From contig JAFMDF010000005.1 of assembly GCA_017857395.1 (NCBI GenBank), positions 1 to 64,000 on the forward strand: a stretch of 64,000 nt of DNA, read 5' to 3'. The notes beneath the pieces are model-generated. The model had not been told where the DNA came from. It worked only from the letters and a program-made list of their open reading frames with translations, and ran no database searches. This stretch comes from Bacteroidota bacterium (lineage in GTDB: Bacteria; Bacteroidota; Bacteroidia; Chitinophagales; Saprospiraceae). A program made the translations under genes and the position numbers. Shown here piece by piece: positions 54,759-63,582 of the stretch; positions within the stretch are counted from its first letter, which is position 1; the number at the start of each line of letters is the position of its first letter.

Positions 54759-56021
54759 ATGGTAAATTTAGACGTCAACATCACCGAAGATTTAAAACAA
54801 TTAAGCAAGGCTAGTAGAAAATTAATTCGCTTAACGGATGAAAAGATTCATAAAATTCTCAACGAATTAGCGGATTTAACTTTAACAAATACGGCTTATA
54901 TTTTAGCAGAAAACCAGAAGGATTTAGACCGTATGAATCCCAAAGACCCTAAATACGACCGTTTATTATTAAATGAAGCAAGATTGGCAGGCATTGCACA
55001 AGACATTAGAAATGTAGCAAATTTACCGACACCACTTAATAAAACACTAGATAGTAGAACCGCGCCGAATGGTTTAGTCCTGACGAAAACAACTGTGCCT
55101 TTAGGCGTCATTGGAATTGTCTTTGAATCTCGACCGAATGTTACGTTTGATGTTTTTACACTTTGTTTTAAGTCGGGAAATGCGTCTGCGTTAAAAGGAA
55201 GTCGAGATGCCCATTTTTCTAATATTGCCATTGTCGAAATCATACACCAAGTTTTGGCAAAATACGGTTTAGAAGAAGTGGTTTATTTAGCACCAAGCGA
55301 AAGAGCTGCTTTAAAATATATTTTGGAAGCGGTCGATTATGTCGATACGATTATCCCAAGAGGAAGCCAAGGCTTGATTAATTTTGTACGAGCCAATTCC
55401 AAAGTACCTGTGATTGAAACGGGCGCAGGCATCGTACATACTTATTTTGATAAAAGTGGTGATATAGACAAAGGAAAGGCGATTATAGAAAATGCAAAAT
55501 CTAGAAGGGTAAGTGTTTGTAATGCCCTAGATTGTTTAGTCATTCATAAAGATCGCCTAGCGGAATTGCCTATCCTTATGAGTAATATGGATAAGGTGCA
55601 TGCATGCGTCGTTTATGCAGATGAGGCTTCCTTACCTTATTTACAAAATGCCTACCAATCGGATTTATTACACCCTGTTACCAAAGACAGTTTTGGCACA
55701 GAATTTTTATCCATGAAGATGTCTATTAAAACAGTCAATGACGTAGAAGAAGCACTAGACCATATTGCTGAATTTAGTTCTAAGCATAGTGAGGCAGTTA
55801 TAGCAGAAGATACTGAAATCGTCGATTATTTCTTGAAAAATGTAGATGCTGCGGTCGTTTATGCCAATACGTCAACTGCTTTTACGGATGGAGCGCAATT
55901 TGGTATGGGCGCAGAAATAGGCATTAGTACGCAGAAATTACATGCTCGTGGACCGATGGCTTTGCAGGAATTGACTAGTTATAAGTGGATTGTGCGAGGG
56001 GATGGGCAGGTTCGAGAATGA
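54759..56021 (+). CDS. proA: Glutamate-5-semialdehyde dehydrogenase (gamma-glutamyl phosphate reductase)
   Basis: 420 residues of the aldehyde dehydrogenase superfamily, the second enzyme of proline synthesis: gamma-glutamyl phosphate plus NADPH to glutamate semialdehyde. The blocks [19 protein letters not shown], the ALKGSRDA nucleotide region and the catalytic cysteine in [16 protein letters not shown] are present. [17 protein letters not shown] ends the protein. It is about the usual length. proB is not adjacent. The start is the ATG at 54759. It is convergent with lepA. Confidence 0.95.
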   Translation: MVNLDVNITEDLKQLSKASRKLIRLTDEKIHKILNELADLTLTNTAYILAENQKDLDRMNPKDPKYDRLLLNEARLAGIAQDIRNVANLPTPLNKTLDSRTAPNGLVLTKTTVPLGVIGIVFESRPNVTFDVFTLCFKSGNASALKGSRDAHFSNIAIVEIIHQVLAKYGLEEVVYLAPSERAALKYILEAVDYVDTIIPRGSQGLINFVRANSKVPVIETGAGIVHTYFDKSGDIDKGKAIIENAKSRRVSVCNALDCLVIHKDRLAELPILMSNMDKVHACVVYADEASLPYLQNAYQSDLLHPVTKDSFGTEFLSMKMSIKTVNDVEEALDHIAEFSSKHSEAVIAEDTEIVDYFLKNVDAAVVYANTSTAFTDGAQFGMGAEIGISTQKLHARGPMALQELTSYKWIVRGDGQVRE

Positions 56022-56030
56022 TAATAATTT

Positions 56031-56129
56031 TTATAATCAGCCAAACTTCAATATTTTTTAGCCTTCTGGCTAGTTATAGCTCTATAATCAGCCAGAACTT
56101 CATTTTTTTAGCCTTTTTGGCGGATTATA
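56031..56129. repeat. Two tandem copies of a 47-bp palindromic unit
   Basis: Unit 1 (56031-56077) begins tataatcagcca and ends tggctagttata; unit 2 (56083-56129) begins tataatcagcca and ends ttggcggattata. Each is a hairpin by itself, and the two copies can also pair with each other. It lies just after the proA stop. Confidence 0.8.
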
Positions 56130-56165
56130 GAATTTTTGCATACCAAAAACCTTAATCTTTAGAAT

Positions 56166-56203
56166 AAAAAAGGTGCTTCTGAAAAATTCAAAAGCACCTT
56201 TTT
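56166..56203. terminator. Bidirectional terminator between proA and lepA
   Basis: aaaaaggtgctt (within 56166-56178) pairs with aagcaccttttt (56192-56203) around a short A-rich loop. It is flanked by A- and T-runs. Confidence 0.88.
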
Positions 56204-56274
56204 ATATATCCGCTCCCAAAAAGGAAACGAAACAAAGATTATCTGTGGCAAAATCTAACTTATTTTATCTATTA

Positions 56275-58077
56275 TTAAGTATCCAACTTCAATACCTGTA
56301 AAAACGCTTTCTGAGGCACTTCTACATTCCCAATCTGCCGCATTTTCTTCTTTCCTTTTTTCTGCTTTTCCAATAATTTTCGCTTCCGAGTAATATCCCC
56401 ACCATAACATTTTGCCGTTACATCTTTCCGTAAAGCAGAAATGGTTTCTCTAGCAATAATCTTAGCACCGATAGCTGCTTGAATCGCAATAACGAATTGT
56501 TGTCTAGGCAATAGCTCTCTTAATCGCTTGCAAATTCTACGGCCAAAAGAAACAGCTTTGGTTTTATGTACTAAAGCAGAAAGGGCATCTACCGCATCCC
56601 CATTTAGCATAATGTCCAATTTAACTAAATCAGACGCTCGGTAATCTTTTGGCGAATAATCAAAAGAGGCATATCCTCTAGAAATAGATTTTAAGCGGTC
56701 ATAAAAATCAAAGACAATTTCCGCCAAAGGTAAATCAAATGTCAACTCTACTCGCTCTTGCGTCAAATAGGTTTGTTTGGTCAACATCCCTCTTTTATCC
56801 ATTGCCAAAGTCATGATTGCTCCAATATATTCAGGTTTGGTAATGATTTGTGCCACAATAAAAGGCTCTTCTACTCTATCTAATTTAGTCGGGTCAGGTA
56901 AGTCATTTGGCGTATTGACCGTGTATTCATTGCCTTTTTTGTCATAAGCAAAATAAGATACGTTTGGAATGGTCGTAATCACTTCTTGCTCAAATTCTCT
57001 GGACAAACGCTCTTGAATAATTTCTAAGTGCAACATTCCTAAGAATCCACAACGGAAACCAAAACCTAAAGCTACCGATGTTTCTGGTTCAAAAACCAAA
57101 GAAGCATCATTCAATTGTAATTTTTCTAAACTATCTCTTAAATCTTCAAAATCATCATTATCAATTGGGAATATACCTGCAAAAACCATTGGTTTTACAT
57201 CCTCAAAACCGTGAATTGGTTCTTGGGCAGGATTATCAACCGTTGTAATCGTATCCCCTACTTTAATTTCTTTGGAGATTTTTACACCTGTTACAATATA
57301 CCCTACATCACCAGCCCCTAGTTCCTTTTTCGGCACTTGATCCATCTGTAAAATGCCAATCTCGTCTGCGGTATATTGATTATTCACGTTCATGAAATGG
57401 ACTTTGTCGCCCTTTCTCAATGTACCATTCATAATTCTAAAATAGGCAATTACGCCTCGGTAAGAATTAAACATGGAATCAAAAATCAACGCTTGCAAAG
57501 GTGCTTTTGGGTCTCCTTTTGGTGCGGGAATATTGTCTACAACAGAAGCTAAAATTTCTTCAATACCTATCCCTGTCTTTCCACTTGCGTGAATAATGTC
57601 CTCTAATTCACAGCCAATTAAATCAATGATTTGGTCAGATACTTCATCAATCATCGCCGATTCCATATCTACTTTATTCAGGATAGGAATAATCTCTAAA
57701 TCATGTTCAATGGCTAGATATAAATTGGAAATAGTCTGCGCTTGGATTCCTTGAGAAGCATCGACTAACAAAAGTGCTCCTTCACATGCAGCAATAGACC
57801 GAGACACTTCGTAGGAAAAATCTACGTGCCCTGGTGTATCAATCATGTTGTAGGTATATCTCTGACCATCCGTATGATTATAATACATCTGAATGGCGTG
57901 ACTCTTAATCGTAATTCCTCTCTCTCTCTCCAAATCCATATCATCTAAAGCCTGCGACTTCATATTCCGCTCAGAGATGGTTTGAGTAAATTCCAATAGC
58001 CTGTCAGACAAGGTACTCTTGCCATGATCAATATGGGCTATTACACAAAAATTTCTAATATTCTTCATAAGTTGCAA
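56275..58077 (-). CDS. lepA: Translation elongation factor 4 (LepA)
   Basis: 600 residues, a ribosome-associated GTPase that resembles EF-G without domain IV. The G domain has AHIDHGKST (P-loop), [12 protein letters not shown] with the catalytic histidine intact, and NKVD (G4). The CTD starts at about 490 with the basic stretch [19 protein letters not shown] near the end, diagnostic of LepA. Intact motifs here contrast with the EF-G paralogue at 10706. Start ATG at 58077. Convergent with proA. Confidence 0.97.
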   Translation of the reverse strand: MQLMKNIRNFCVIAHIDHGKSTLSDRLLEFTQTISERNMKSQALDDMDLERERGITIKSHAIQMYYNHTDGQRYTYNMIDTPGHVDFSYEVSRSIAACEGALLLVDASQGIQAQTISNLYLAIEHDLEIIPILNKVDMESAMIDEVSDQIIDLIGCELEDIIHASGKTGIGIEEILASVVDNIPAPKGDPKAPLQALIFDSMFNSYRGVIAYFRIMNGTLRKGDKVHFMNVNNQYTADEIGILQMDQVPKKELGAGDVGYIVTGVKISKEIKVGDTITTVDNPAQEPIHGFEDVKPMVFAGIFPIDNDDFEDLRDSLEKLQLNDASLVFEPETSVALGFGFRCGFLGMLHLEIIQERLSREFEQEVITTIPNVSYFAYDKKGNEYTVNTPNDLPDPTKLDRVEEPFIVAQIITKPEYIGAIMTLAMDKRGMLTKQTYLTQERVELTFDLPLAEIVFDFYDRLKSISRGYASFDYSPKDYRASDLVKLDIMLNGDAVDALSALVHKTKAVSFGRRICKRLRELLPRQQFVIAIQAAIGAKIIARETISALRKDVTAKCYGGDITRKRKLLEKQKKGKKKMRQIGNVEVPQKAFLQVLKLDT

Positions 58078-58262
58078 AGATACGCTTTTTGTAAATGTAG
58101 CGAAAGAGGTAACGGGAAGAGTTGTGATTTGTTTACAAATATTTAAGGCATTTTTATTGCTTTATTTCTATTGAACGGAATAGATGTTTTGCTAACGGAT
58201 ATTTTTATTACATTTTACTGTAATTTTGTTTAGCACATTATTAATGTTAATTTCCTTATTTT

Positions 58263-58760
58263 ATGTCGAACCCTATTATTAGAAAAGCAGCTGTGGAAGA
58301 TTTACCTAAATTAACCGCTATTTATAATCAAGCTGTGGAAGCTCGGCAAACGGCTGATACCCTTCCACTTTCAATATCGGATAGAATATCTTGGTTTGAA
58401 AGTCATCAACAACTAAATTATCCACTATTCTCAGTAGAGAAAGAAGGAGTTGTTTGCGGTTACTCTACCCTTAGTCAATATCGAGGTGGTCGGCATGCAT
58501 TGCGATACACCGTAGAAATTAGTTATTATTTGGATAATACGTATCAGCGACAAGGATTGGGAAGCCTCTTGCTAAAACATGCTTTGGAAACAGCAAAATA
58601 TTTAGGTTTTAAACATGCTTTTGCCATCTTGTTAGACACCAATTTACCAAGCATAGGGTTATTAGAAAAATTTGACTTTATTAAATGGGGGCATTTACCG
58701 AATATTGCAGAAATAGATGGTAAAGTTTGTGGTCATTTATATTATGGTAGACACCTTTGA
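58263..58760 (+). CDS. GNAT-family N-acetyltransferase
   Basis: 165 residues. The acetyl-CoA site is YQRQGLGSLLLKHAL (motif A, about 109-123). The protein resembles the phosphinothricin acetyltransferase group: IRKAAVEDLPKLTAIYNQAVE at the N-terminus and GHLPNIAEIDGKVCGHLYYGR at the end. In that group the acceptor is an amine such as an amino acid analogue or an aminoglycoside-like molecule. It is a single-gene unit with TAATTTTG at 58221-58228, a plausible -7 box. The substrate is unknown. Confidence 0.88.
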   Translation: MSNPIIRKAAVEDLPKLTAIYNQAVEARQTADTLPLSISDRISWFESHQQLNYPLFSVEKEGVVCGYSTLSQYRGGRHALRYTVEISYYLDNTYQRQGLGSLLLKHALETAKYLGFKHAFAILLDTNLPSIGLLEKFDFIKWGHLPNIAEIDGKVCGHLYYGRHL

Positions 58761-58785
58761 TGATAGTGGGCAATAGTAAACTACC

Positions 58786-58816
58786 GATTTGTTAAATCTA
58801 GCAGATTTAGTAAATC
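58786..58816. repeat. Dispersed palindrome with AAATCTAGCAGATTT core
   Basis: gatttgttaaatct (58786-58799) and agatttagtaaatc (58803-58816) pair with two mismatches around cag-type spacing. It is the same family as 48082-48104, in the gap between the GNAT gene and yjjX. Confidence 0.75.
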
Positions 58817-58888
58817 TTTCATTTTCCTTCAGCCTAAGTAGCCATTTACCCTAATAATAAAATAAGAAAACAGCAGTTAATTTAGTAT

Positions 58889-59434
58889 ATGAAAAAAGTT
58901 ATTGTAGCGTCTAAAAATCCTGTTAAAATAAATGCCACTAAAAAGGCATTTGAAAGCGTTTTTCCAAAAGAAAATTTTGAAGTAGTGGGTATGGAAGTAC
59001 CTTCTTTTGTATCAGATCAACCAATGTCAGATGAGGAAACTTTGGAAGGGGCGATTAATCGAGCAGAAAATGCAAAACTAGCTAAAAAAGATGCAGATTT
59101 TTGGGTGGGCATAGAAGGAGGTATTGAAACTGATGGGGTAGATATGGATGCTTTTGGGTGGATGATTATTTTGTCAGAAAAGCGGTTTGGACAAGCTCGG
59201 TCTTGTACCTTTCCATTGCCGCCTTATGTAGCTAAAGCAGTAAATGCAGGACAAGAGTTAGGGCATGTAAATGATGCTTTTTTTAAAATGCACAATTCTA
59301 AACAAGGAGGCGGGGCAGTTGGTAGTTTGACAAATAATGTGGTCACTCGAATGGATTTATATGTGCAACCTTTAATTTTAGCCTTGATTCCCTTTGTACA
59401 AGAAAATTTATTTGAGGATTTTGGAGAACAATAG
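58889..59434 (+). CDS. yjjX: Inosine/xanthosine triphosphatase (YjjX family)
   Basis: 181 residues. It hydrolyses ITP and XTP so that deaminated purines are not built into RNA or DNA. The N-terminal block VIVASKNPVKINATKKAF and the later FWVGIEGGIE are family signatures; AVGSLTNNVVTRMDLYVQPL ends the fold. Length is right. The start ATG is at 58889. A lipoprotein gene follows by 47 bp, counted to its preferred ATG. Confidence 0.9.
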   Translation: MKKVIVASKNPVKINATKKAFESVFPKENFEVVGMEVPSFVSDQPMSDEETLEGAINRAENAKLAKKDADFWVGIEGGIETDGVDMDAFGWMIILSEKRFGQARSCTFPLPPYVAKAVNAGQELGHVNDAFFKMHNSKQGGGAVGSLTNNVVTRMDLYVQPLILALIPFVQENLFEDFGEQ

Positions 59435-59481
59435 GGAGTGAAGCTAGTTTTTTCGTGAAGTATTTAAAACAGCCAAAAACT

Positions 59482-60420
59482 ATGCAATCAAAACAAATAT
59501 TTATTATTTCCTTATTTTCTCTAATTAGTTTTTTCGCATGTAATAAAGATAGCGTTATAGTAGAAAAACCTATTGAGCAGAAATCCGAATATATTTTTTT
59601 AGGGCATACATATAATAAATCTAATAGAATAGACCCTCGGTTAGAAAAAATTAATTATCAAACCTATAAAGGTGTTTGGCTAGGAGGCGATTTATGCTCA
59701 GAGACAACTAGAGAACGTGCGACTTTAGATTATTTAGACGATATTTTTGACCTGAGTAGTGAAGATACGCATTGGGCAGTAGGCAATCATGATGTGCGTA
59801 ATGGAAATTTAGATTGGATAAGAGCAGCAACTGGTCGAGATTTATTTCATGCACAGACGAAAGATGGAATTACGATTGTTACTTTTGATACGAATGTTGG
59901 ACATGTAAAAGGTAGAGATGCTACTTGCGAAGACAGAGCAAAACAAGCCGATTTTTTATTAAACCTCTTGGATACTTTACAGCATTCTAGTCATTTAGTT
60001 TTATTGACGCATTGGGTCGTTTGGGGAGAAGTAGAACCAAATATTCCTTGTGCTGTTTTGGCAAATAATTGTATTAATGGTTTTCAATTTCTTTGTGGCG
60101 GCGGTGCTTCCAGGTTTCCTCCTTTTTTGTATGATAAATTAGTTGCTTTAGAAGAAAGAGGAATTGAGGTAATGGTGATTAGCGGAGATGGCGGTGTTTA
60201 TACCAAGCAATTTCATCATCAAACCAAAAAAGGTGTTGATTTTTTTATTTCTGGCATTTTCTCCACTTTGGATAGAGATAATCCACCTACTTTTGCGGTT
60301 GGCCCACCCGTAAATTTAAACCCCGATAGTGTTTTAGTTTTTAACCATTCTGTGGAAGAACGACGATTAGATTGGGAATTTGTGAATTTAGAGGAGTTAG
60401 TGGAGCAAGAGAAGTTTTAA
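59482..60420 (+). CDS. Putative lipoprotein with metallophosphoesterase-like fold
   Basis: About 312 residues from the ATG at 59482; a GTG at 59455 would add a hydrophilic lead ahead of the signal. The signal peptide ends at a lipobox-like ISFFAC. The motif layout recalls calcineurin-type phosphoesterases: GGDLC, GNHDVR and LLTHWVVW are clear. The first block (LGHTYN) lacks the expected Asp-x-His, and the last GHxH is replaced by SGDGGVYTK. The metal site may be incomplete. It probably sits on the inner or outer membrane after lipidation. The substrate is unknown. Confidence 0.72.
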   Translation: MQSKQIFIISLFSLISFFACNKDSVIVEKPIEQKSEYIFLGHTYNKSNRIDPRLEKINYQTYKGVWLGGDLCSETTRERATLDYLDDIFDLSSEDTHWAVGNHDVRNGNLDWIRAATGRDLFHAQTKDGITIVTFDTNVGHVKGRDATCEDRAKQADFLLNLLDTLQHSSHLVLLTHWVVWGEVEPNIPCAVLANNCINGFQFLCGGGASRFPPFLYDKLVALEERGIEVMVISGDGGVYTKQFHHQTKKGVDFFISGIFSTLDRDNPPTFAVGPPVNLNPDSVLVFNHSVEERRLDWEFVNLEELVEQEKF

Positions 60421-60601
60421 TTTGGTATTGGTATCTTATCTTTAAAACAAACAAAAATCATCTTTAGCTGTTTTGGGTTAGAATGTAGAATTAAGACGGA
60501 AAATTTAAAAAAGGAGATAAGATGAGTTAAGTAACTAGTAATATGATTTAATTGTCTGATTAAACCGATAATAATTCATCAATTCTCTGAAAAATTCCGC
60601 T

Positions 60602-60609
60602 TATATTTG
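60602..60609 (+). promoter_or_regulatory. -7 box candidate for odhB
   Basis: TATATTTG, an exact TAnnTTTG match, 70 bp before the ATG at 60680. No well-placed upstream TTG was found. Confidence 0.4.
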
Positions 60610-60679
60610 CAGCCTTAATGATGCTTTCTGAGTAAAAATTATCATTATCCTTTCACGAAAAAATTATCATTTCAATAAT

Positions 60680-62224
60680 ATGAGCTTAATAGAATTAAAA
60701 GTACCGACCATTGGCGAATCTATCACCGAAGTAACTTTATCTCAATGGTTAGTTGGTAATGGTGAATATGTTAAACTAGACCAAGCTATCTGTGAATTTG
60801 AATCAGACAAAGCGACTTTAGAACTTCCCGCAGAAGTAGAGGGGAAATTAATCTGGGTAGCCGCCGAAGGGGATGATTTAGAAATTGGTGCAGTTGTCGC
60901 TAAAGTGGATACTAGTGTAACTGCTGGAAATGACGCTCCACCTGCACCTGTTGCTGCACCTGCTCAACCTGTCAGTACTGCACCAGCAGCTACAGGAGCC
61001 GTGAAAGTAATAGAGATGAAAGTACCTACTATTGGTGAGTCTATCACTGAAGTAACTTTATCTCAATGGTTAGTCGAGGACGGAGCAATGGTCAAGTTAG
61101 ATGAATCTATCTGTGAATTTGAATCAGATAAAGCAACTTTAGAATTTCCTGCGGAAGGCACTGGAAAATTAATCCATGTAGCTAAAGAGGGAGACGATTT
61201 AACTATTGGGGCGCTTGTTGCTAAAATAGAAATTGGAGCTAGTGCTACCATTAAATCAGCTGCTGTTGCTCCTGAAGCGGCAGCAACTCCATCTGCCACT
61301 GCTACAGTTGCAGGACATCCTTCGCCAGCCGCTGCTAAAATAATGCGAGAAAATGGTTTGACTGCTAATAATATTAGTGGTACAGGAAGAGACGGTCGAA
61401 TTACTAAAGACGATGCGGTAAAAGCTGTAGCGAATAAAGCGACTGTCCCCGCAGTAGTTGCTGCGCCAGCACCTAAAGTAGCTGCACCAGCTAAACCAGC
61501 ACCTGTTAGCAATACTGGAGGAAGCAGAGGAACATCGCGTAAGAAAATGAGCCGAATGCGTCGAACGATTGCTAAAAATTTATTAGCAGCGAAACATGAA
61601 TCGGCGATGTTAACTACTTTCAACGAGGTGGATTTGACTAATATCATGGCACTAAGAAAGAAGTACCAAGAACAGTTTGTCGCTAAATATGGCGTTAAAT
61701 TAGGTTTCATGTCTTTATTTTCTAAAGCTTGTGCGAAAGTATTGCTGGAAATGCCTGATGTGAATGCAATGATTGATGGAGACCATGTAGTTTACCACGA
61801 TTATGCAGATATTTCCATTGCTATCTCTACACCAACAGGTTTAGTCGTACCTCCTGTTCATAATGTAGAATCTTTGAAATTTCATGAAGTTGAATTAAAA
61901 ATAAAAGAATTAGCGGGCAAAGCTAGAAGTGGTAAATTGACTTTAGATGAAATGAGAGGCGGGACATTTACTATCACCAATGGTGGTGTTTTTGGTTCTA
62001 TGATGAGTACGCCAATTTTGAATAAGCCACAATCTGCAGTTTTGGGCATGCACACCATCCAACAACGACCAATGGCAGTTAATGGAGAAGTGAAGATTCG
62101 TCCAATGATGTACTTGGCTTTATCTTATGACCATAGAGTTATTGATGGTAGTACTTCGGTTACGTTTTTAGTAAAAGTGAAAAACTTATTAGAAGATCCT
62201 ACTACTTTGTTGTTGGATTTATAG
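60680..62224 (+). CDS. odhB: Dihydrolipoyllysine-residue acyltransferase (E2, 2-oxoglutarate type) with two lipoyl domains
   Basis: 514 residues. Two lipoyl domains, residues ~1-77 with K44 and ~108-185 with K151, both in FESDKATLE, are joined by Ala/Pro linkers. A peripheral-subunit-binding domain (~211-250, [15 protein letters not shown]) and a catalytic domain with SYDHRVIDG follow. It transfers the succinyl (or acyl) group from E1 to CoA; lpdA at 7218 would supply E3. Most 2-oxoglutarate E2 proteins have a single lipoyl domain. The two domains here are very alike even at DNA level, a sign of recent duplication or conversion. The E1 gene is not adjacent. Branched-chain or pyruvate specificity cannot be excluded. 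Confidence 0.93.
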   Translation: MSLIELKVPTIGESITEVTLSQWLVGNGEYVKLDQAICEFESDKATLELPAEVEGKLIWVAAEGDDLEIGAVVAKVDTSVTAGNDAPPAPVAAPAQPVSTAPAATGAVKVIEMKVPTIGESITEVTLSQWLVEDGAMVKLDESICEFESDKATLEFPAEGTGKLIHVAKEGDDLTIGALVAKIEIGASATIKSAAVAPEAAATPSATATVAGHPSPAAAKIMRENGLTANNISGTGRDGRITKDDAVKAVANKATVPAVVAAPAPKVAAPAKPAPVSNTGGSRGTSRKKMSRMRRTIAKNLLAAKHESAMLTTFNEVDLTNIMALRKKYQEQFVAKYGVKLGFMSLFSKACAKVLLEMPDVNAMIDGDHVVYHDYADISIAISTPTGLVVPPVHNVESLKFHEVELKIKELAGKARSGKLTLDEMRGGTFTITNGGVFGSMMSTPILNKPQSAVLGMHTIQQRPMAVNGEVKIRPMMYLALSYDHRVIDGSTSVTFLVKVKNLLEDPTTLLLDL

Positions 62225-62720
62225 GATACTATTGTTTATTCTCGATTTAGGTTATTGTCATTTTATCTTAATCTAACGGATTTATATAATAGCATTAACC
62301 ATAAAAGGGTTTTAGAAAGAAGCACGAAGTAGATTTATTGTAAATCTAGTTGTGGTATTTTTCTAAAACCCTTTTTGCATTAACCAGCAGATTTTATTCC
62401 AGAAGGCTTAGTGCTTCCAGAACTTTAAGTTCTATTGATACCCCACAGAATAAATTTGGAAGTGCCGAAGCTACGCTCCTTTGGAAAAAAAAGATTAAAA
62501 GGGTATTTCTACAGACGGTTTCGGAGCGATGCTCCTAAAAAATGTCCAAAGAGCATCGCTCTGCCTCTGTCCGTAGCAAAAAAATGCCAAAATGATACAA
62601 AGGAGCCTAGCTTCGACCCTATTTCGCATTTTTATTCTGAGGGTAATGGGAAAAACTTAAATTTCAGGAAGCACTTCCTATACGATTTATTTTAGAATAA
62701 ACACAAATCATTCGATTTTT
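62225..62720. other. Structured non-coding region
   Basis: 496 bp. After the odhB terminator-like stem it has long-range arms gaagctacgctccttt (62467-62482) and aaaggagcctagcttc (62599-62614), one mismatch. Between them are two small palindromes, ggagcgatgctcc (62523-62535) and agagcatcgctct (62550-62562), that can also pair with each other. Short frames here do not look coding. Confidence 0.6.
62303..62375 (+). terminator. Long hairpin after odhB with nested stem
   Basis: Arms aaaagggttttagaaa (62303-62318) and tttctaaaaccctttt (62360-62375) are exact inverses. The loop holds agattta/taaatct (62331-62337 and 62341-62347). A T-run follows. Confidence 0.82.
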
Positions 62721-63440
62721 ATGAAAAAGAAACTATTATACTTATCCTTAATCACCCTTTTGGTAAATGCTTGTACTGATAACTCAACTGAAAAAACGAT
62801 AACGCCTATGAATCAATCATTAAATACGGCTTGGACAAAACTAATAAGCCAATTTACGGAAGATGCACAATTAATTACAAATACTTGGCAGCAAATCCAA
62901 CAACATTATACCGAAGATAATAGAGCTTATCATAACCTCACACACATTAATAATATGCTACAAGAGGCGGCTAAGTTTGACCAAAAAATTACGGATAAAG
63001 AAGTGGTTTTATTTGCGATTTGGTTTCACGATATTATTTATGATCCATTGAGTAAAACGAATGAAAAAGATAGTGCGGAATTGGCTAAAAAAATACTAAG
63101 TCAAACGAATTTAAGCCCAGAAAGAATTCAAAAATGTTATGACCTAATTTTGCTGACAGTTAAGCATCAACCCGAAGCAACCGCCCATTTAGATGATAAA
63201 CTATTAGTAGATTTTGATTTAGAGATTCTTAGTCGAGATTGGGCGAATTATAAAATCTATAGTGAACAGGTTCGCAAAGAATATTGGATGTATCCTGCGC
63301 CACTTTTTAAAAGCGGTCGTAAAAAAGCAATGGGTAAATTTTTAGAAAGATCTAGTATCTATCAAACCCCTTTTTATCGGGAAACAAAGGAGGCGAAAGC
63401 TAGAGAGAATATTAAAAAAGAAATGGAAGAGCTACTGTAA
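62721..63440 (+). CDS. Lipoprotein with HD-superfamily phosphohydrolase domain (COG4339-like)
   Basis: 239 residues. A basic N-terminus and hydrophobic core end in the lipobox LVNAC, followed by a Thr/Ser spacer. The rest (~35-239) looks like the predicted metal-dependent HD proteins of COG4339: RAYHNLTHINNML, then FAIWFHDIIYDPLS with the HD pair, DLILLTVKHQPE, and LVDFDLEILSRDW. These proteins are normally cytoplasmic and of unknown substrate. An alternative start at Met30 (MNQSLNTAW) would give the cytoplasmic form, so whether the signal peptide is real decides the location. I consider the signal peptide convincing. Confidence 0.8.
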   Translation: MKKKLLYLSLITLLVNACTDNSTEKTITPMNQSLNTAWTKLISQFTEDAQLITNTWQQIQQHYTEDNRAYHNLTHINNMLQEAAKFDQKITDKEVVLFAIWFHDIIYDPLSKTNEKDSAELAKKILSQTNLSPERIQKCYDLILLTVKHQPEATAHLDDKLLVDFDLEILSRDWANYKIYSEQVRKEYWMYPAPLFKSGRKKAMGKFLERSSIYQTPFYRETKEAKARENIKKEMEELL

Positions 63441-63582
63441 AATTGATAGTATACGATTAACGGTAAATAGTATATCAGGAAAATTTACTATAAAAAACAC
63501 CTTCTAACTAAATATTAATCGCCAATTTCCTAACTTACATGCTCTTAATTGACCATTATTGATAGTTTAAAAATAATTAACA

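Noticed and set aside
61063-61710. 215-codon minus-strand frame inside odhB
   Set aside because: Antisense to the Ala/Pro linkers and lipoyl domain; no independent signal.
62350-62695. Two overlapping short frames (62 and 86 codons) after odhB
   Set aside because: They run through palindromes and overlap in different frames; no protein-like features.
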